Part shown: in pieces, positions 20,759 through 33,134 of the stretch
Position numbering within the stretch: the first letter of the stretch is position 1
Layout: each line of letters starts with the position of its first letter
NCBI GenBank assembly: GCA_030704615.1
Contig: CM060732.1
Span: 37,863,053-37,927,052, forward strand
From: Takakia lepidozioides
Taxonomy: Eukaryota; Streptophyta; Takakiopsida; Takakiales; Takakiaceae
DNA length: 64,000 nucleotides
Direction: 5' to 3'
Position numbers and translations under genes: made by a program
The notes under the pieces: model-generated
What the model was told of the DNA's origin: nothing
Seen by the model: the letters and a program-made list of their open reading frames with translations, nothing else
Database searches by the model: none

Positions 20759-21256
20759 GATTCCAATGCATCGGTGATTGGGCTTAAAATATCCAGTCAA
20801 TTAACACAGAACACCATGCAAGTGAAGGACTCCATGTTTGTGGATGACACCTTCCTGATTTTAGACGCCAATCCCGTTACCCTGGAGGCTGCCCTTGACA
20901 CCCTCACGCAATTCTGTGATGTCTCCGGATTCAGGGTCAATTGGTCAAAAACTAAAGCCATCTTGGTTGGAGATATCTCACAGTCCACTATAGAAGTCAA
21001 CCCTACCTGGGGAAATGATATTGGACTGGTTTGGCTCCAGCCAGGGGAGACAATGATACTCCTGGGTTATGTCTTTGGTAAAGATCTAACAGACAGCCAA
21101 AGGATGGGTCCCATCTTTGCATTGCTCAAAAAGAAGCTATCGCACCAGGGTTGCCGCTTCCTTTCAATTAAGGGAGAGCTCTTGAAGCAAACCAAGTCCT
21201 TCAAGCCGGAATCTGGTATTTCGCCTCAACTTGGGGACCGGACTCTGAATTTATAA
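20759..21256 (+). pseudogene. LINE-B reverse transcriptase, catalytic C-terminal part
   Basis: The frame resumes after the insertion and contains MFVDDTFLILD (20836-20868), the FxDD catalytic box, then FCDVSGFRVNWSKTKAIL (20910-20965) and the thumb region up to a stop at 21254-21256. The protein then continues in other frames. Confidence 0.85.
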
Positions 21257-22582
21257 ATGAGGTCAACGATGTATCAGGAACTTCATCTGGGGAGCTCATA
21301 GCTATGCTAAGAACAGACGGCCCTAGGTCTCTTGGAGGCAGATTTGCCTCCCAAAGAAGAAAGGTGGTCTAGGGATCTTGGACCCGGAAATGCAGATCCA
21401 GGCTCTCATTGGCAAATGGCTCCCCAGATTCCTGGGTCCTGAGGGGGGCTGGTGAAAACTCTTGATTGAGGACAATATAGCTTTCAGCTCCCCTTTGCTT
21501 TTTACACACTGGAGAAAATCCACAAGAAGGATAACTCAGGGCTTCAATCATAAAGCGGTTGGCTCCCCCCTATGGAAATCTATCTGGAAGGCATGGAAAA
21601 AACTCAGACATTTTCTTCTTAAATCTGAGCCAACCACTTACCAAGAAACTATGAGGCAGCATCTCTTTCTAAACTCTTCTAGGCCATTTGCTGACGAGAG
21701 AGGCCAAGCAAGACGTTGGGTTGCATGAGAATTGAGAGGTCTCTCCCAGATAGCTCACTTGTGGAGCAGCACCCCGGGCTCCCTCAGAGCGGCGCTAGGG
21801 CAGAACAGGCTCACAACAGGTATTCAAAACATCATCTGCAGTATCCCGGATCAGTGGAAGATCAATCTGAGAGAGGGCAAAGAGATTCACAAAGAACATC
21901 AATGGGTTCAAGCCATCAACAAACCCTTCTCTATTTTATACATCACACAAGCCACGGAAAACTCCATTTCTGGTTATGGTTTTAACGCGGAACCCTACTC
22001 TGGTTTCCTCTCCATATTCTCCTGTCAAAAACACTGTCCATGGAAAGAAGCCAAGCCATGCCCATTAGAGTCTGCCTTTGGTCGAGTTCGGGCAAAGAGT
22101 TGAACCCAATGGCCCTACTGGATAAACCTATCATGCATTGGATCCATGGTAGCTCCTTTGCCTGGATAGGGAGGGTGCAAATCCAGGATCTCCAACTCGA
22201 CCCAGGCGAGTGGCAGTGGAATCTTGAGGGGGCCTGTTCCCAATTCTTTTCCTACTCAGCCAAGAAGGCCTACAGATCCCTGAACAACACCACGGCTCTT
22301 GAAGCTAAATGGAATGACAAATGGGGACATCATAACTTTCATGAGGAGAATTGGGATACTATATGGAGTCTTGTGTGGGAAAAATCTAAACCAGCAAAGC
22401 TGAGTGCCTTCTTGTGGCAAATCACCAACAGAGTCTTAAAAGTGGGGCAATTTCTAAACTTTCAAGAGGCCTTGCTTTGCACTTGTTGCAACATGGGAAC
22501 AATAGAAACCCTGGAACACTGCCTCATCTCATGTCAAGGACCATCTCTCATCTGGCCCATGGTTGCATCCCTTGATCATTAA
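21257..22582 (+). pseudogene. LINE-B C-terminal region with zinc-binding domain
   Basis: Frames with GILDPEMQIQALIGKWLPRF (21370-21430) and SPLWKSIWKAW (21565-21600) lead to the zf-RVT region at about 22380-22560: SKPAKLSAFLWQITNRVLKV, then CTCCNMGTIETLEHCLISC. The C..C...E...H....C set is typical of plant L1 elements. Several frame changes are present. Confidence 0.75.
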
Positions 22583-22880
22583 GAATGTGGTCACCAGTGT
22601 TCAAATGGTTATTGAGATTGAAAGGATTTAAATCTGACTTGGTTATATATATGAAATCCAAGACCCCCAGAAGCCATAAACAACCGACGGTTACCAGCAA
22701 TGTGAAACCCACTATACTACTAGACGGGAGATTTTTGGTTCTAACTGGAACATCATGTGTCAATAGCCTTAATGAGTTATACCTATAGAGTATATAAATA
22801 TATACATACATATGCATAATATCTCAATAACTTTAATAAAGTGTTAAAGGGCTACGTCCCCTTTCTCAAAAAAATAAAAA
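22583..22880 (+). other. LINE-B 3' untranslated tail
   Basis: The AT-rich sequence contains an AATAAAG polyadenylation-like signal near 22836 and ends with an A-rich run (CAAAAAAATAAAAATAAC). This is the usual end of a LINE copy. Confidence 0.6.
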
Positions 22881-25429
22881 TAACAAAAATATAATATATA
22901 TTCTATTTATTGTTGGGATCTATGTCACGATAAGTGCTAGGCTTATGTCATAATATGATTATAAACAACATATTTATGAGACTTTTTCTTTCAATAACCG
23001 TCAGGTAAGTCAAGGTGTGTCTTCGTATCTCTTGTGACATATATCTGCTATTGAGATCCACTACTGAGTTTCGCGGTACCAATCTTGGGCCCTTGGTGGT
23101 GTCCCATTAGCTTTGTGTTCGTTAAAGGGCTCGCTTGTAAGTAGTCGTTCATGGGTATTGTTATATATATATATATATAATTTGAAAAAAATGACTTTTA
23201 CAAAATGCTTACACTCACAGTATTATGATTCACTAGCAAATGCATGCATAGCACAAAATGCTCTCATATTAGTTGACAAAAGTCAAGCAATATAAAATAG
23301 ATTTCATATTTCATATTTTATATGTATTTTTTGGTTGGATGGAGATGAAATCAGTTATCTTCATAGAAATGTGAAGAATATCAATTATAGTTTTTTTACA
23401 AAATAAATAAAGGGGATGGCTCAGCCCCGATATTTTATTGCTGGGGAAAAAATAAACCCATGTGGGACCATGAAGCATACACACTTGGTAGTGAGGGTCT
23501 AACCCAAGATACTTAATAAAGAGAGAACCATCCAGGAGGATGAATGTAGAGGAGACCCTAGAGCTACCCTAGAGCCTAGGCTAGGCAAGAGCTCACCAGT
23601 TGCGAGCTCCCGCATGAGGGTGAAGAATTGTGAAGGGTGAATGCCAATTAGAGATTCCTGAATCTACCTCCGCCAGGAAGAATGCATACCCTAATACTTG
23701 CAGCATATTGAAAGAGGAACAGCCTGGACCGGCCAGTCAGGGAGATGGTGAATCGAGATAACCGTTAGTCTGGACGTCATTATAGTTATATAGGGCTGTA
23801 AAAGTATTTTGCATTGAATGGTTGACTATTGAGAATTGTGAGATCTTAGCATAAGGTCCGTCAAGATTAATGGACTGATTAGCTACGATAACCACAAGTA
23901 TTTTCTATACTCTATACTAGTCATTTTTCTTGCAAAAATGATTGTTCATGGTCCAAGGTCTCCTGCGTTCTTGGACTATGAACACCATTTGTATCCGTGA
24001 AGGAAAGTTTGTTGCACTTCCGAGCTTAAGTTGTGTGCTGTTAGGCTGTTGTATGTGCAATTCCAAAGATCCTATGTAGTCCAACCCCTCATGTTTGCCC
24101 ACAGATCTTTAGTATGGAACTGTGATATGTAAGAAGTATTGTTCTCTGGCGGCCAATGTCCTGCTTGCCACATTCAGCCTTACTAGGAGTGAGGTTTCTT
24201 CTCTGCTGCTACAATCTGAATTGTGCATATTCTGAAGTTCAATGAGTGTATGCAGGTTCCACCTTTTTAAAGTTTATTTTCATCCACATTTTATTCCTGA
24301 CATCCCCTCCTGTTATCCGTGGCTGGCAGAAAGTCTATGGTCAAGTCGTGATGGTAAGAACTCGGTGCAGAATTTGTCCAAGCATACCAGCCTTTCTTCA
24401 AGCATGCCATCCTGTCAGCATACACTGCCGCTTCCTCAGCTGTGTGTGCAGTCAATCAGATCCATCCCATAATATATGCAGTTGGTTAGGATGTGTCAAA
24501 GGTAAGGCTCATTGATGAGAAAGATTCGACCCCTTGCCCGGAGCAATTGCATAAATTACGTTGATTTCTCTTGTGTTCAAGTGATTTTGTTGTGAGAGTT
24601 GAGTGTACAAGTCACGCATAGCTCACCAAATGATTTACATGGGAACTTTTGCCCATCTTTACCAAGATCTTTACAGCTCAGGCGTCCGTCGAATCTCATG
24701 CCCTTTGTTTTAGAGACGCGCTTGCACGCAGAAGACAAATAGATATAATCAGAAGAGACGTTCATCATCATCTGGAATGACTCGATCGGTATTGTTATCG
24801 TATGAAAATTAGGCAAGTGTGTTAAATGGCGGATGAATCATCACTAATTGGGATTTGCGTTCGACCTTACCGGTGTACATTCTTGTAGTCTGGAGATCCG
24901 TCGGGAAAGATCCTCCATCTACGTAAATAAGTCACTCTCTCAGTAGCATCTTAGCAAACCCGAGCCCAAACTTTGCTTCAAAATTGAATGATGTATGTAC
25001 GGTAGATTATTAAATCATTGATGGAGAACTGCGAATCTGCTCTAGAGATATAGGGTCCAAGAATCATGTCACACAAACCGTCTTGTACAAAATGTTGACA
25101 GAGTTTATAAATCTACACACATCTACAACGAGATTCCACAGCCAGAGTCCTACGATCTGTATATTCAGACATGAGAGAGAGAGAAAACAATAAGTAAGAG
25201 ACAACAAGACAACTCTACTTGATTCTTGAAAAACAAGATAACATAATAGTCAGGCTTCACGTCTATCTGTATTCTGTCCAGTAACGAGCCGTCAACATAT
25301 TTGACCAGCTGTCACTAATTTAAAATCAAACTCCTCATGATGAAGGTGTGTGGATGTAAATTGTTGTAATCCTATACTCCCACTCATACACATAAGCTTC
25401 ATGCATGAGCCTTAGGGTGCCATGCTCAT
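22881..25429. other. Unassigned AT-rich region
   Basis: No gene or element could be recognised. A (TA)n microsatellite lies at 23164-23182. Short frames at 24242-24515 and 24577-24816 have no known motif. The stretch may be old retroelement sequence or host intergenic DNA. Confidence 0.4.
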
Positions 25430-25625
25430 AAATCTGATAAATTTATTAGCTGGTAGAGCCTTAGTAAACATGTCTGCAAGGTATCCTGCGTAGGAACATA
25501 AGCTACGTCTACCTCCCCTGCAACCTTGTCTCGCACATAGTGATACTGGATATCTATGTGCTTTGTATGCTTGTGAAATTCAGGATTTCTCACCAAACGA
25601 ATAGCACTCTGATTATCTGAGAATA
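25430..25625 (-). pseudogene. Copia RNase H fragment 1
   Basis: Read on the minus strand the segment gives SDNQSAIRLVRNPEFHKHTK, then HIDIQYHYVRDKVAGEVDVA and VPTQDTL. DNQSA, KHID..YH and a T(Q/K)D(T/Q)(L/I)AD-like end are the last RNase H motifs of Copia elements. It is distinct from the neighbouring copy (25765-27330), so two Copia fragments are present. Confidence 0.72.
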
Positions 25626-25764
25626 AATCAGTTGGTCAGCATACTGGAATACTTTACTAAGGAGGAACATCAGGAATACAGTACCCTTAACGGGTTCCCT
25701 ATCTATCTAAGAGCTAGCATTGATTGCCGGTAGGTGGCACTAAACCCCATTAGCTGGAATTCAG

Positions 25765-27330
25765 CTAATGCTTACCAACTAGATGACTCTTACTTAATAA
25801 AGAGATAAAGCAAACAGGTGTCACCCTGGTGGGACCATGCTGATATAGCTTTATAAATCTAAAACCCCCTCTCAATATCAGCATCTTTCTTCTAGGGTTC
25901 TGCACTTGAGTTTCGAAAAGACTGCAAACACCTAGAGCTGCTCTAAATTTCTCGAATTTATGTCTGCCAAGAGGTTTAGTCATAATATCTGCAACCTGTT
26001 CTTGTGACGCAACATGCACCAGGTCGACTTCTTTGCTTTCCACTTTCTCACAAATATAATGATAGTGAACCTCGATATGTTTCGTACGAGCGTGAAATAC
26101 TGGGTTGCGAGCAATTTTTGCGCTACTCTGATTGTCACAGCTTATAACAGTAGGACCATCCTCCAAAATTCCGAGTTCTTTATAGAGTCTTCTCAACCAA
26201 ACTGTCTCCTTAGCACCCTCGGTGAGTGCGCACGATACTCAGCTTCTGTTGAGGACAATGCAACGGTAGGTTGCTTCTTCGAACTCCAAGTTACTGCACC
26301 ATCACCCATTCTGAAGACATAACCTGAGGTTGAGTGTCAAACTATCATTATCGCCTTTCCAGTCGGCATCTGTGAAACCACTTAAAGTGATGTTCACTCC
26401 TCTCTTGTATAGCAGCCCGTAGTCAACTGTTCCAGCCACATATCGAAGAATGTGATCAACAACATCCATGTGAGCTGTTTGTGGCGACTCCATGTACCTA
26501 CTCACTGCTCCGACAAGATACACAAGATCAGGTCTTGTGTTTGTCAAGTATACTAGCTTGCCAACTTTCCTCCTGTATAGAGTTTGATCAGAAGCTGCAG
26601 TGCCCATATCCATAGAGAGTTTAAGGTTCTCGGTCATGGAACAGTGTGAGGATTGCAATCAGAAAACCCAAACTCCTCAAGCATTTTTTTAATATACCCC
26701 CTCTACGTGATCATGATGCCTCAAGGTGAAGAAATTCAGCTCCACGGTACAGCGTGATGAGGCCTAGATCGGTCATATCAAATGCTTGCTTGAGTTGTTG
26801 GCGCAGATAAGCGATTTTCACAATGTGATTGCCAGTCAGCAAGAGGTCATCTACATAAAGAATTAACAAAACAATTTTGCCATCTTCCTTGAAATAGTAG
26901 AGGTTGTAGTCAGCATTAGATCTGTGAAGACCTGAGTCTTGAGAAAAGAGTCAATTTTAGCATACCATGCTCTCGGCGCTTGCTTAAGACCGTATAGGGC
27001 CTTCAAAAGTCTATAGACCTTCGTCTCATGGCCAAGCTTGGAAAAGCCCTCAGGCTGTCACATGTAAACCTCTTTGAACAAATCCCCGTTCAAGAATGTC
27101 GTTTTGACGTCCATATGAACAATTTCCCAGTCCATGTGAGCTGCAAGGGCAACAAAAGAGCGGATAGTCGCCCATTTGACAACTGGAGCGAACGTTTCGT
27201 CATAGTCTATGCCCTCTTTCTGCTGGAAACCTCTTGCAACAAGACGCGCTTTCAACTTATCAGGTGAGCCATCAGCCTTTTGCTTCACTTTATACACCCA
27301 TTTTGAAGTGATTCGTGGAATACGATGCTT
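25765..27330 (-). pseudogene. Copia retrotransposon fragment 2 (reverse transcriptase and RNase H)
   Basis: The minus strand gives SKWVYKVKQKADGSPDKLKA, RLVARGFQQKEGIDYDETFA and MDVKTTFLNGDL (27310-27060), then [19 protein letters not shown] (about 27000-26940) with broken catalytic blocks, then KVGKLVYLTNTRPDLVYLVG (about 26600-26500), and the RNase H part with SCDNQSSAKIARNPVFHART and HIEVHYHYICEK (26150-26030). A purine tract GAGAGGGGG near 25868-25880 may be the polypurine tract. Stops and frame changes are frequent. Confidence 0.83.
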
Positions 27331-27354
27331 GAAGATTCTGCTGGAGTTGTACCA

Positions 27355-28224
27355 AATGTCACCCTAACACAACCGTTGGTAGGCAAACAATGGCGTAAGC
27401 AAAATCGAAACTTACCAGGGGAGAGTATGGGCACTGTAAATGTATGTCAAGTTGCCAACACCAACACCATGAGGCCTCCCTGCACTCGTGCACACCACCA
27501 ATGTGCGACCTACTTAGAAAAAGCTCCCCTGCCCATTAGATTGGAACTACGAGCTGAAGCTCATGTGACACCAGCCGAAGGAACTGGAGCTACGACACAA
27601 GCTGAATGGTTCAGTTTAAGCTGTAGTGACTTTCCACACTCCCGTAATGCCGCCAACCCAGCCACGGGGAAGCTGGACTCCTTGGGACAAGACACCATAT
27701 ATCAGAAAAATAAAACGCTGTACAGAGAGCTGGCGTCCATACTCCAGGAAGACCTCACCCAAGCTCTGAACTATGACAAATGGAAATTGCATTCCGGACT
27801 GTCGAATGGCATATCACAATGCATGAGGTCCATACAAGTCGATTTGGCCCGGGAAAAAAAGAAAGCCAGCGCCACAACTAACTTTTTGTATCTGGGTATG
27901 AAAGCCTACTTTATGTGGAAACTAACCTCAACCAGACCCTCCCGCTCTCGCCATGTGGCAATACTTAATTGTCACTTGATCCATACATTGACACTCTCCT
28001 CCAGAACTTCATCCATGATCATTCATCCGCACCGGAGGCCTAATTTACATCCAGTATCCACTTTGAAAACGCCAACCCAACCCACATCTCAATTATGGTA
28101 CCTTCATACAATACGCCATATGTACACTATACCCCATATGAACACTCCCTCTATACAATATTATGCTCTACCCGGCCGACCGCTACTCCAATTTTATTTT
28201 AGCTCCATACCCAGCCTACGCTGA
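27355..28224 (+). CDS. LINE-C upstream ORF (ORF1 candidate)
   Basis: The open frame is about 290 aa long and ends at 28224. It has a helical, basic centre (NKTLYRELASILQEDLTQAL, CMRSIQVDLAREKKKA) and a Thr/Pro/His-rich tail. No domain was recognised. It lies upstream of the 2A-like ORF and of an endonuclease start in the same orientation, so an ORF1 role is inferred from position. Confidence 0.4.
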   Translation, partial: NVTLTQPLVGKQWRKQNRNLPGESMGTVNVCQVANTNTMRPPCTRAHHQCATYLEKAPLPIRLELRAEAHVTPAEGTGATTQAEWFSLSCSDFPHSRNAANPATGKLDSLGQDTIYQKNKTLYRELASILQEDLTQALNYDKWKLHSGLSNGISQCMRSIQVDLAREKKKASATTNFLYLGMKAYFMWKLTSTRPSRSRHVAILNCHLIHTLTLSSRTSSMIIHPHRRPNLHPVSTLKTPTQPTSQLWYLHTIRHMYTIPHMNTPSIQYYALPGRPLLQFYFSSIPSLR

Positions 28225-28462
28225 CTCATGCTATCCACACCTTTATAATGTGCCACTACCCATGTCAATATCCTAGCCCCAGTAAGATGGCCGTTAAGGT
28301 ACTCCAAAAAGATTTCCCAACCAACCCATTTCCGATATTTTCTCCAGGCCATGTATTCAACTGCTACAAGCTCCACTACTCCCTATCCTACCCGACAACC
28401 CTCTCCACCATTCCCTAGCCCTGCACTCCATCATACAGGCCGCCAATCTAATCCCCTCATTC

Positions 28463-28702
28463 ATGGCCCATATGGTCGATATCACCTACACCCAACAAAA
28501 TCTAAACATTACTACCACCACCCCCCTGCTCTTAATAAACGCATATATAAATACGTGCCTCGACCTAATCCTATTACTTGTGGATATTCACCCGAACCCA
28601 GGACCGATCACTATTAGTGAAATTATCAGCAACCTATCCACGGATGCACAAGACAAGATATGCCTATACTTTCAGCAGCGAAACCATCTCACTCATACGT
28701 AG
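28463..28702 (+). CDS. LINE-C ORF with 2A-like DIHPNPGP motif
   Basis: The 79-aa ORF has a hydrophobic run LDLILLLV followed by DIHPNPGP at 28583-28606. The consensus for 2A ribosome-skipping peptides ends in D-x-E-x-NPGP, and HPNPGP variants are known at the N-termini of non-LTR retrotransposons. The stop TAG lies within the target duplication of MULE-2, so the element inserted at the very end of this ORF. Whether this variant skips is unknown. Confidence 0.5.
   Translation: MAHMVDITYTQQNLNITTTTPLLLINAYINTCLDLILLLVDIHPNPGPITISEIISNLSTDAQDKICLYFQQRNHLTHT
28694..28702. repeat. Target-site duplication of MULE-2
   Basis: CATACGTAG lies immediately left of the MULE-2 tip and recurs at 37796-37804 immediately right of it. 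Nine bp matches MULE-1 and the Mutator superfamily. Confidence 0.88.
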
Positions 28703-28859
28703 GAGGTTTACTATTTCATGAGCGCATGAGCCCATGAGCCTATGAGCCTATGAGCTCATGAGCGGGCATCCGCGGAATTGGAATTTTCTTGCCTTTATTG
28801 ACGGTGTTATGTCCTCTTACCTCGGTAATAGGGTCTGTTCTCCTGGTCCAGGATGCGGA

Positions 28860-29165
28860 ATGAGGTATTTTCGGCGCCGTTATTCCCAAGAGCAGTGTGC
28901 TAAAATGGTGTTTTGAAGACATTCCACCGGGGTATTTTGGCACCGAAATTACCTCTTAAATGTGATATAGTGCGGTATTTAATGGCGCGGAAACGGGCTA
29001 TTTGGGTGGCGCCGAAATACCCAAGTGGAATGTGCTGAAGTGCCTTGTGCTGAAGGCTTCCATCGCGATATTTTGGTAGCAGTAATCCATCCGTGGATTT
29101 TTGAGGCCCATATAACGCAGGCGCGCACTGGGCTATTTCGGCGGCCAAATTTCCCAATAGGAATG
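28860..29165. repeat. Degenerate ~66-bp array near left end of MULE-2
   Basis: GGCGCC-like cores lie near 28873, 28939, 29008, 29075 and 29141, with GGTATTT and AAATTCCC-like flanks. Units are diverged. The core is the same as in other arrays of the family. Confidence 0.7.
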
Positions 29166-29418
29166 TTAGAAACGGCAGGGTTTTCATGGCTTCAAGTTCT
29201 CGTCTCGATGGTGTGCATAAATTACTTGTAGGGTTTTTCACTGAAGTTTGCGTCTCTTCTGCTTTTATTATACATTTTGGTTGGCGGAAGAAATGTAGGG
29301 AATCGGACAAGCAGTCTGAACACAATGATTTTTCAAATCGTCAATATTTTCATTAAGTGTTTCAGAACTGTACAACAAAAAGATCCAAATGAGACTTTGC
29401 TATGGTGAGGATCCGCTA

Positions 29419-31051
29419 TCACTGTCTGATGCATCCCGGCCTCATGCAAGGATGGCTGCTTCCACCTGCCTCCGAACCTGCACTGCCGCTACCACTGTTA
29501 CTCTGAGAAGCCCTCCCCTCAAAAATACCATCCTCACCAGCCGGAACTGTCCACCTGGGTGCGGAAGTGTCCTCAACATTCCCCTCACTCTCGGACGCGG
29601 ATTCTATTACGAACTTCCCTACTCTGCCTTTCACAATTCTATGTTTGGCCTCACGCCTCATTATAATTCTCTGCTCATTCCCGTATGTCAATTGCTCTAA
29701 CCGAGTAGGCCTATCCTCCCTCCTGATGGCTTCTCTGGCACCGTGTCTGCATAGGCTGGTAGAAAAAAGGGCTTCTGGGGACTCGCGAGAAACGATTTTC
29801 TGGCAAAGAATGGCCGATGCGATTCTGTCTCCTCCTCTGCAACAGGGTCCGATTCGGGCAAGTCTCCCAGCTTCTCCTCGTCGGACGACTCTGCAAGGCT
29901 GAGTGTACGCACAAACATAGAATGAAGTACATTAGAGAATTCAAACAGGGAATCATCGGCAGGTTGCATGGTCCCTACAACCGAAACCAATACACTTACT
30001 ATGGTGCAACTCACTCGAAGACAGGCATTGGGGGAAGCGGCTTTGGGCGCCCCTGCATCGAACGAATTTCCTGGACTTCCTCCTCTTCATCTTCCTCCTC
30101 CCCTTCCACGTCATCTTCTGCGTTTTTGGGATCCTCGGTCGGAGGCAGACGCTGAAGGCCCGCCAAATTGTAATTGTACAAGGCCGTATCCCCCTCAAAT
30201 GAGAACACAAATCGGTTCGACATCCTTCCCGCCCACATACAGGCACCTGCGAATTCATACGACACAACCACAGCCAAACTCAAGAATGAGTCGCTTCCTT
30301 GCACAAGCAAACATACACAAACGAAAATGGTGTCAATTTCGGTGCCGCATTCAATTAACGTTCTCACCTGTATTTGCAGTGACGTTGAGGACCCTGCCTT
30401 CAACATCCGTACATGTTTCCATGAGCGTCTGGATGAATGCAGGACTCCTGGTCCTGCCATACCTCCATGGCTTGCCCGACAAATCACAAAGAATGTCCTT
30501 CTCTCCCACATGGTTGAACAGGACGTTATACTCCAGTGGATCAACTGTGGAATCAACAAGTCTTCCTGCTTCACGTAATTTGAATTTCAAATGTTCCTTC
30601 ACGAAGCAAAATGCCTGAAAGATAAGAGTCTGCAGAGAAGGAAATGTCCTGGAGGTTTTGCTCCTCCGCAAGCTCCAGCAGGTTCTGATCGTCGCCAAGT
30701 CGTACCACGTTGTCGTCCTCTCCTTCTGTCAGCTCAATGGGCCGCCCTTCTGCAGATCCAACTCCCACATCTCCAGCGGTCTCCACCGCATCTGTGTTTT
30801 TTGAAATTGACTGCAAACCCAATATCTCCGCTTCCAGTCTCCCTAGGGGTTTTACTGGCGAAGCCATGGGCTCATTCTGCTTCCTCGGCTTCCGAACTCT
30901 AGGTGGGCTTTTCTGAGGCGATATCTGAGGTGTTGAATGAGGACTCGTCTGCCTCAATGCACTTCCACCTTGCGAGCGCAGCACCCAGGCAGGAGTATCC
31001 AAAGTTGACTGTGTTGCCTCGCCCCCCTGCGATCCCTCCCCAGCTCCCATG
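29419..31051 (-). pseudogene. MULE-2 cargo gene: methylase-like, relative of the MULE-1 gene
   Basis: The gene starts at MGAGEGSQGG (31051) with a Ser/Pro-rich basic region. Exons at 30368-30629 (GKPWRYGRTRSPAFIQTLME, then RVLNVTANTG) and 30015-30246 (GACMWAGRMSNRFVFSFEGD) have GT/AG borders at the same codons as in MULE-1. A last block runs to the stop at 29419. The SAM loop reads NVTANTG in place of DFTCGTG, so the Asp is lost and catalysis is doubtful. The ParB-like exons and the motif IV region are absent. This is a shortened, probably inactive, relative. Confidence 0.6.
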
Positions 31052-31727
31052 TTCAAACAAACAGGAAAACATGAGACACTGCACGCAAAAAAAAAGGTGT
31101 AAAAGGAATATTGCGTATGGAGTGCTTCACATCCGCAAAGCACGAATCTCTCACTGGTGGGCGATCCGAGTCTCCGGATAACGAGGTCTGCATTTCATGC
31201 ATGAGACGGAGCTTAAGTCCTGTCGTCGGCGGCTTCCCAAAATCCCGCGTCCTCCTTCTCTTTGCCGGAGTCGCCTGACCTTCCACAAACTTTATGCTAC
31301 CACTATGCCGCATAAGGAGAGGAAACGCAGGAGAATGTCACTGCAGAAGGGCAAGGAGCGAGAGAGCGAAGCGGTGGAACATACAACCACTATGCACGAG
31401 CAGATGTGTAAGCAGCCACGTCTCCCGAAGCGTTGCCACCGTCCACCACTTTCTGCCGTATGGGTGATGAAGAGATTGTGACCCCTGACACGTTCGCACG
31501 GATGAAGTCGACTGGAACACGACGCGTGCCAGTTCCGACCACCAGTACAAGACGGTTTATCCGAATTGCGGCTCCGAAATACCTTCCGTTCACCGGATGT
31601 TGTTCCCGGAGCAGCCGGCATTGAATGAAATATCCGCACATCATGAAACCCAACCGCCATGAAAATCCCCTGCCTATGACATTCAACAGTCAGGTCGGTA
31701 CGTTTCATCAGCGGACGGATGAATTTC

Positions 31728-33015
31728 GGCGCCGCAATTCATCGCTTCCCAAGTCCTCATTCGTCATGAGCAAACCTGTCAGTGGGATATCGGAGCCGGA
31801 ATTAATTCCGGGATAGTGGAAACGGCTGCACTTGGGCACATTTCATCCATATTTCGGCGCCGAAATTCATTACGAATATCTCCGTCCGCGCGTAGATGAG
31901 GTGAAATCATCCATATTTCGGCGCCGAAATTCATCCAGAGCGAAGACTAAATCGGCACCATGCTATGCTTTGCCGCCATCATTGCCCCTGACGGATGTTG
32001 TCCATGCCTGTTGGACTTGCCATTTCTGGACATTTAACTATAATTTCGGCACCGAAATTATACTTTATGTGCGGCAACGTCCCATGTGAAAAAGACCACT
32101 TAATGGATACTGTCGGTTTCAAATGAAAAAAACGGCTCAAATGCAATTAATTTTGACAGAAGGGGTTCAATATGCCGATTTCTCCATTAAATGCAGAATA
32201 TTCCTATTATCTTCGTCGGAACGGGGTATTTCCAACGATTTACGGAAAATTATATCATCCAGAAGCAAAAAGTAAATGTCGGGTTTGGACGAATTTCGGC
32301 GCCGAAATTCATCCGTCGCATAGCAAATGTAATATTAGAGTTACTCATTGCGGATAGTAAGGATGAATTTCGGCGCCGAAATTCATCCATTTCAAAGAAA
32401 AATAAATATTGGAGGGAGGGCATTGGATGAATTTCGGCTCCGAAATCCGGCGTTCAAACCCTGAAAAGAATTTGGAGGGATGAAGTCGGTTGAATTTCGG
32501 CGCCGAAATTCATTGCTCGCGAAGAAAAAGGAAAATTAGAAGGGAGTACTTGGATGAGATTCGGCGCCGAAGTTCATCTGTCGCAAAAAAAAAAAAAAAA
32601 AAAAAAAAAAACTTCAGATGAATTTCGGCACCGAAATCCATCCGCAGGGCAGCAGAATTAGGGTCGGAAAAGGAGATGAAGAATGAATTTCGGCGCCGAA
32701 ATACATCCATTCTGCCGATTCAGGATTACTGTCATTTGGATGTCGGCACCGATATCCGGACACGTGGTGAATCACGACTGTAATCAGGAACACATTCATC
32801 CGTATTTTGGCATCCAAATTCAACCCTCATGTGCAGAAACAATTTGATGAAGAAGATGTTCATCCGAATTTCGGCACCGAAATCCATCCGTTGGGTGCTT
32901 GGTCAGTTTCATGAGGTGAACAAATTACTATTTCTGTCGCCGGAATTCATCCCCTGGCTTCCAAAGTTGTTACATGACAGAGATGTTCATCTAGATTTTG
33001 GTGCCGAAATTCATG
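31728..33015. repeat. Dispersed palindrome array, GAATTTCGGCGCCGAAATTC, in MULE-2
   Basis: About sixteen copies of the palindrome, some degenerate, lie near 31728, 31850, 31918, 32045, 32294, 32366, 32432, 32497, 32560, 32624, 32688, 32737, 32805, 32869, 32937 and 32998. Most have 61-72-bp spacing. Each is flanked by GGAT(G) and ATCC and separated by unrelated AT-rich DNA, so only the palindrome is conserved. A 25-base A-run lies at 32586-32610. Confidence 0.92.
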
Positions 33016-33134
33016 GGAAGGCCTGATTTATTGTAGCCCAAGTGGTTGTACATTACAATTCAGGCACCAAATATCCGATGTGAACTTCCTGTTGTCGTCC
33101 GTTTTTGTAACGTACGAGAAGCTCTTCGCCCCGC

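Larger units (their letters stand above)
16330..22875 (+). mobile_element. LINE-B, L1-type non-LTR retrotransposon
   Basis: The element has an N-terminal Pro/Ser-rich ORF, an apurinic endonuclease, a reverse transcriptase and a C-terminal zinc-binding region in the usual order, all on the plus strand. It ends in an AT-rich 3' tail with AATAAAGTGTTAAAGGGC and an A-rich run at 22867-22880. One in-frame stop separates the endonuclease halves, there are several frameshifts, and a 1.4-kb insertion sits inside the reverse transcriptase. Exact borders and target duplications were not found. Confidence 0.82.

Noticed and set aside
24242-24816. Possible host gene
   Set aside because: Short frames on both strands without known motifs or convincing splice sites.
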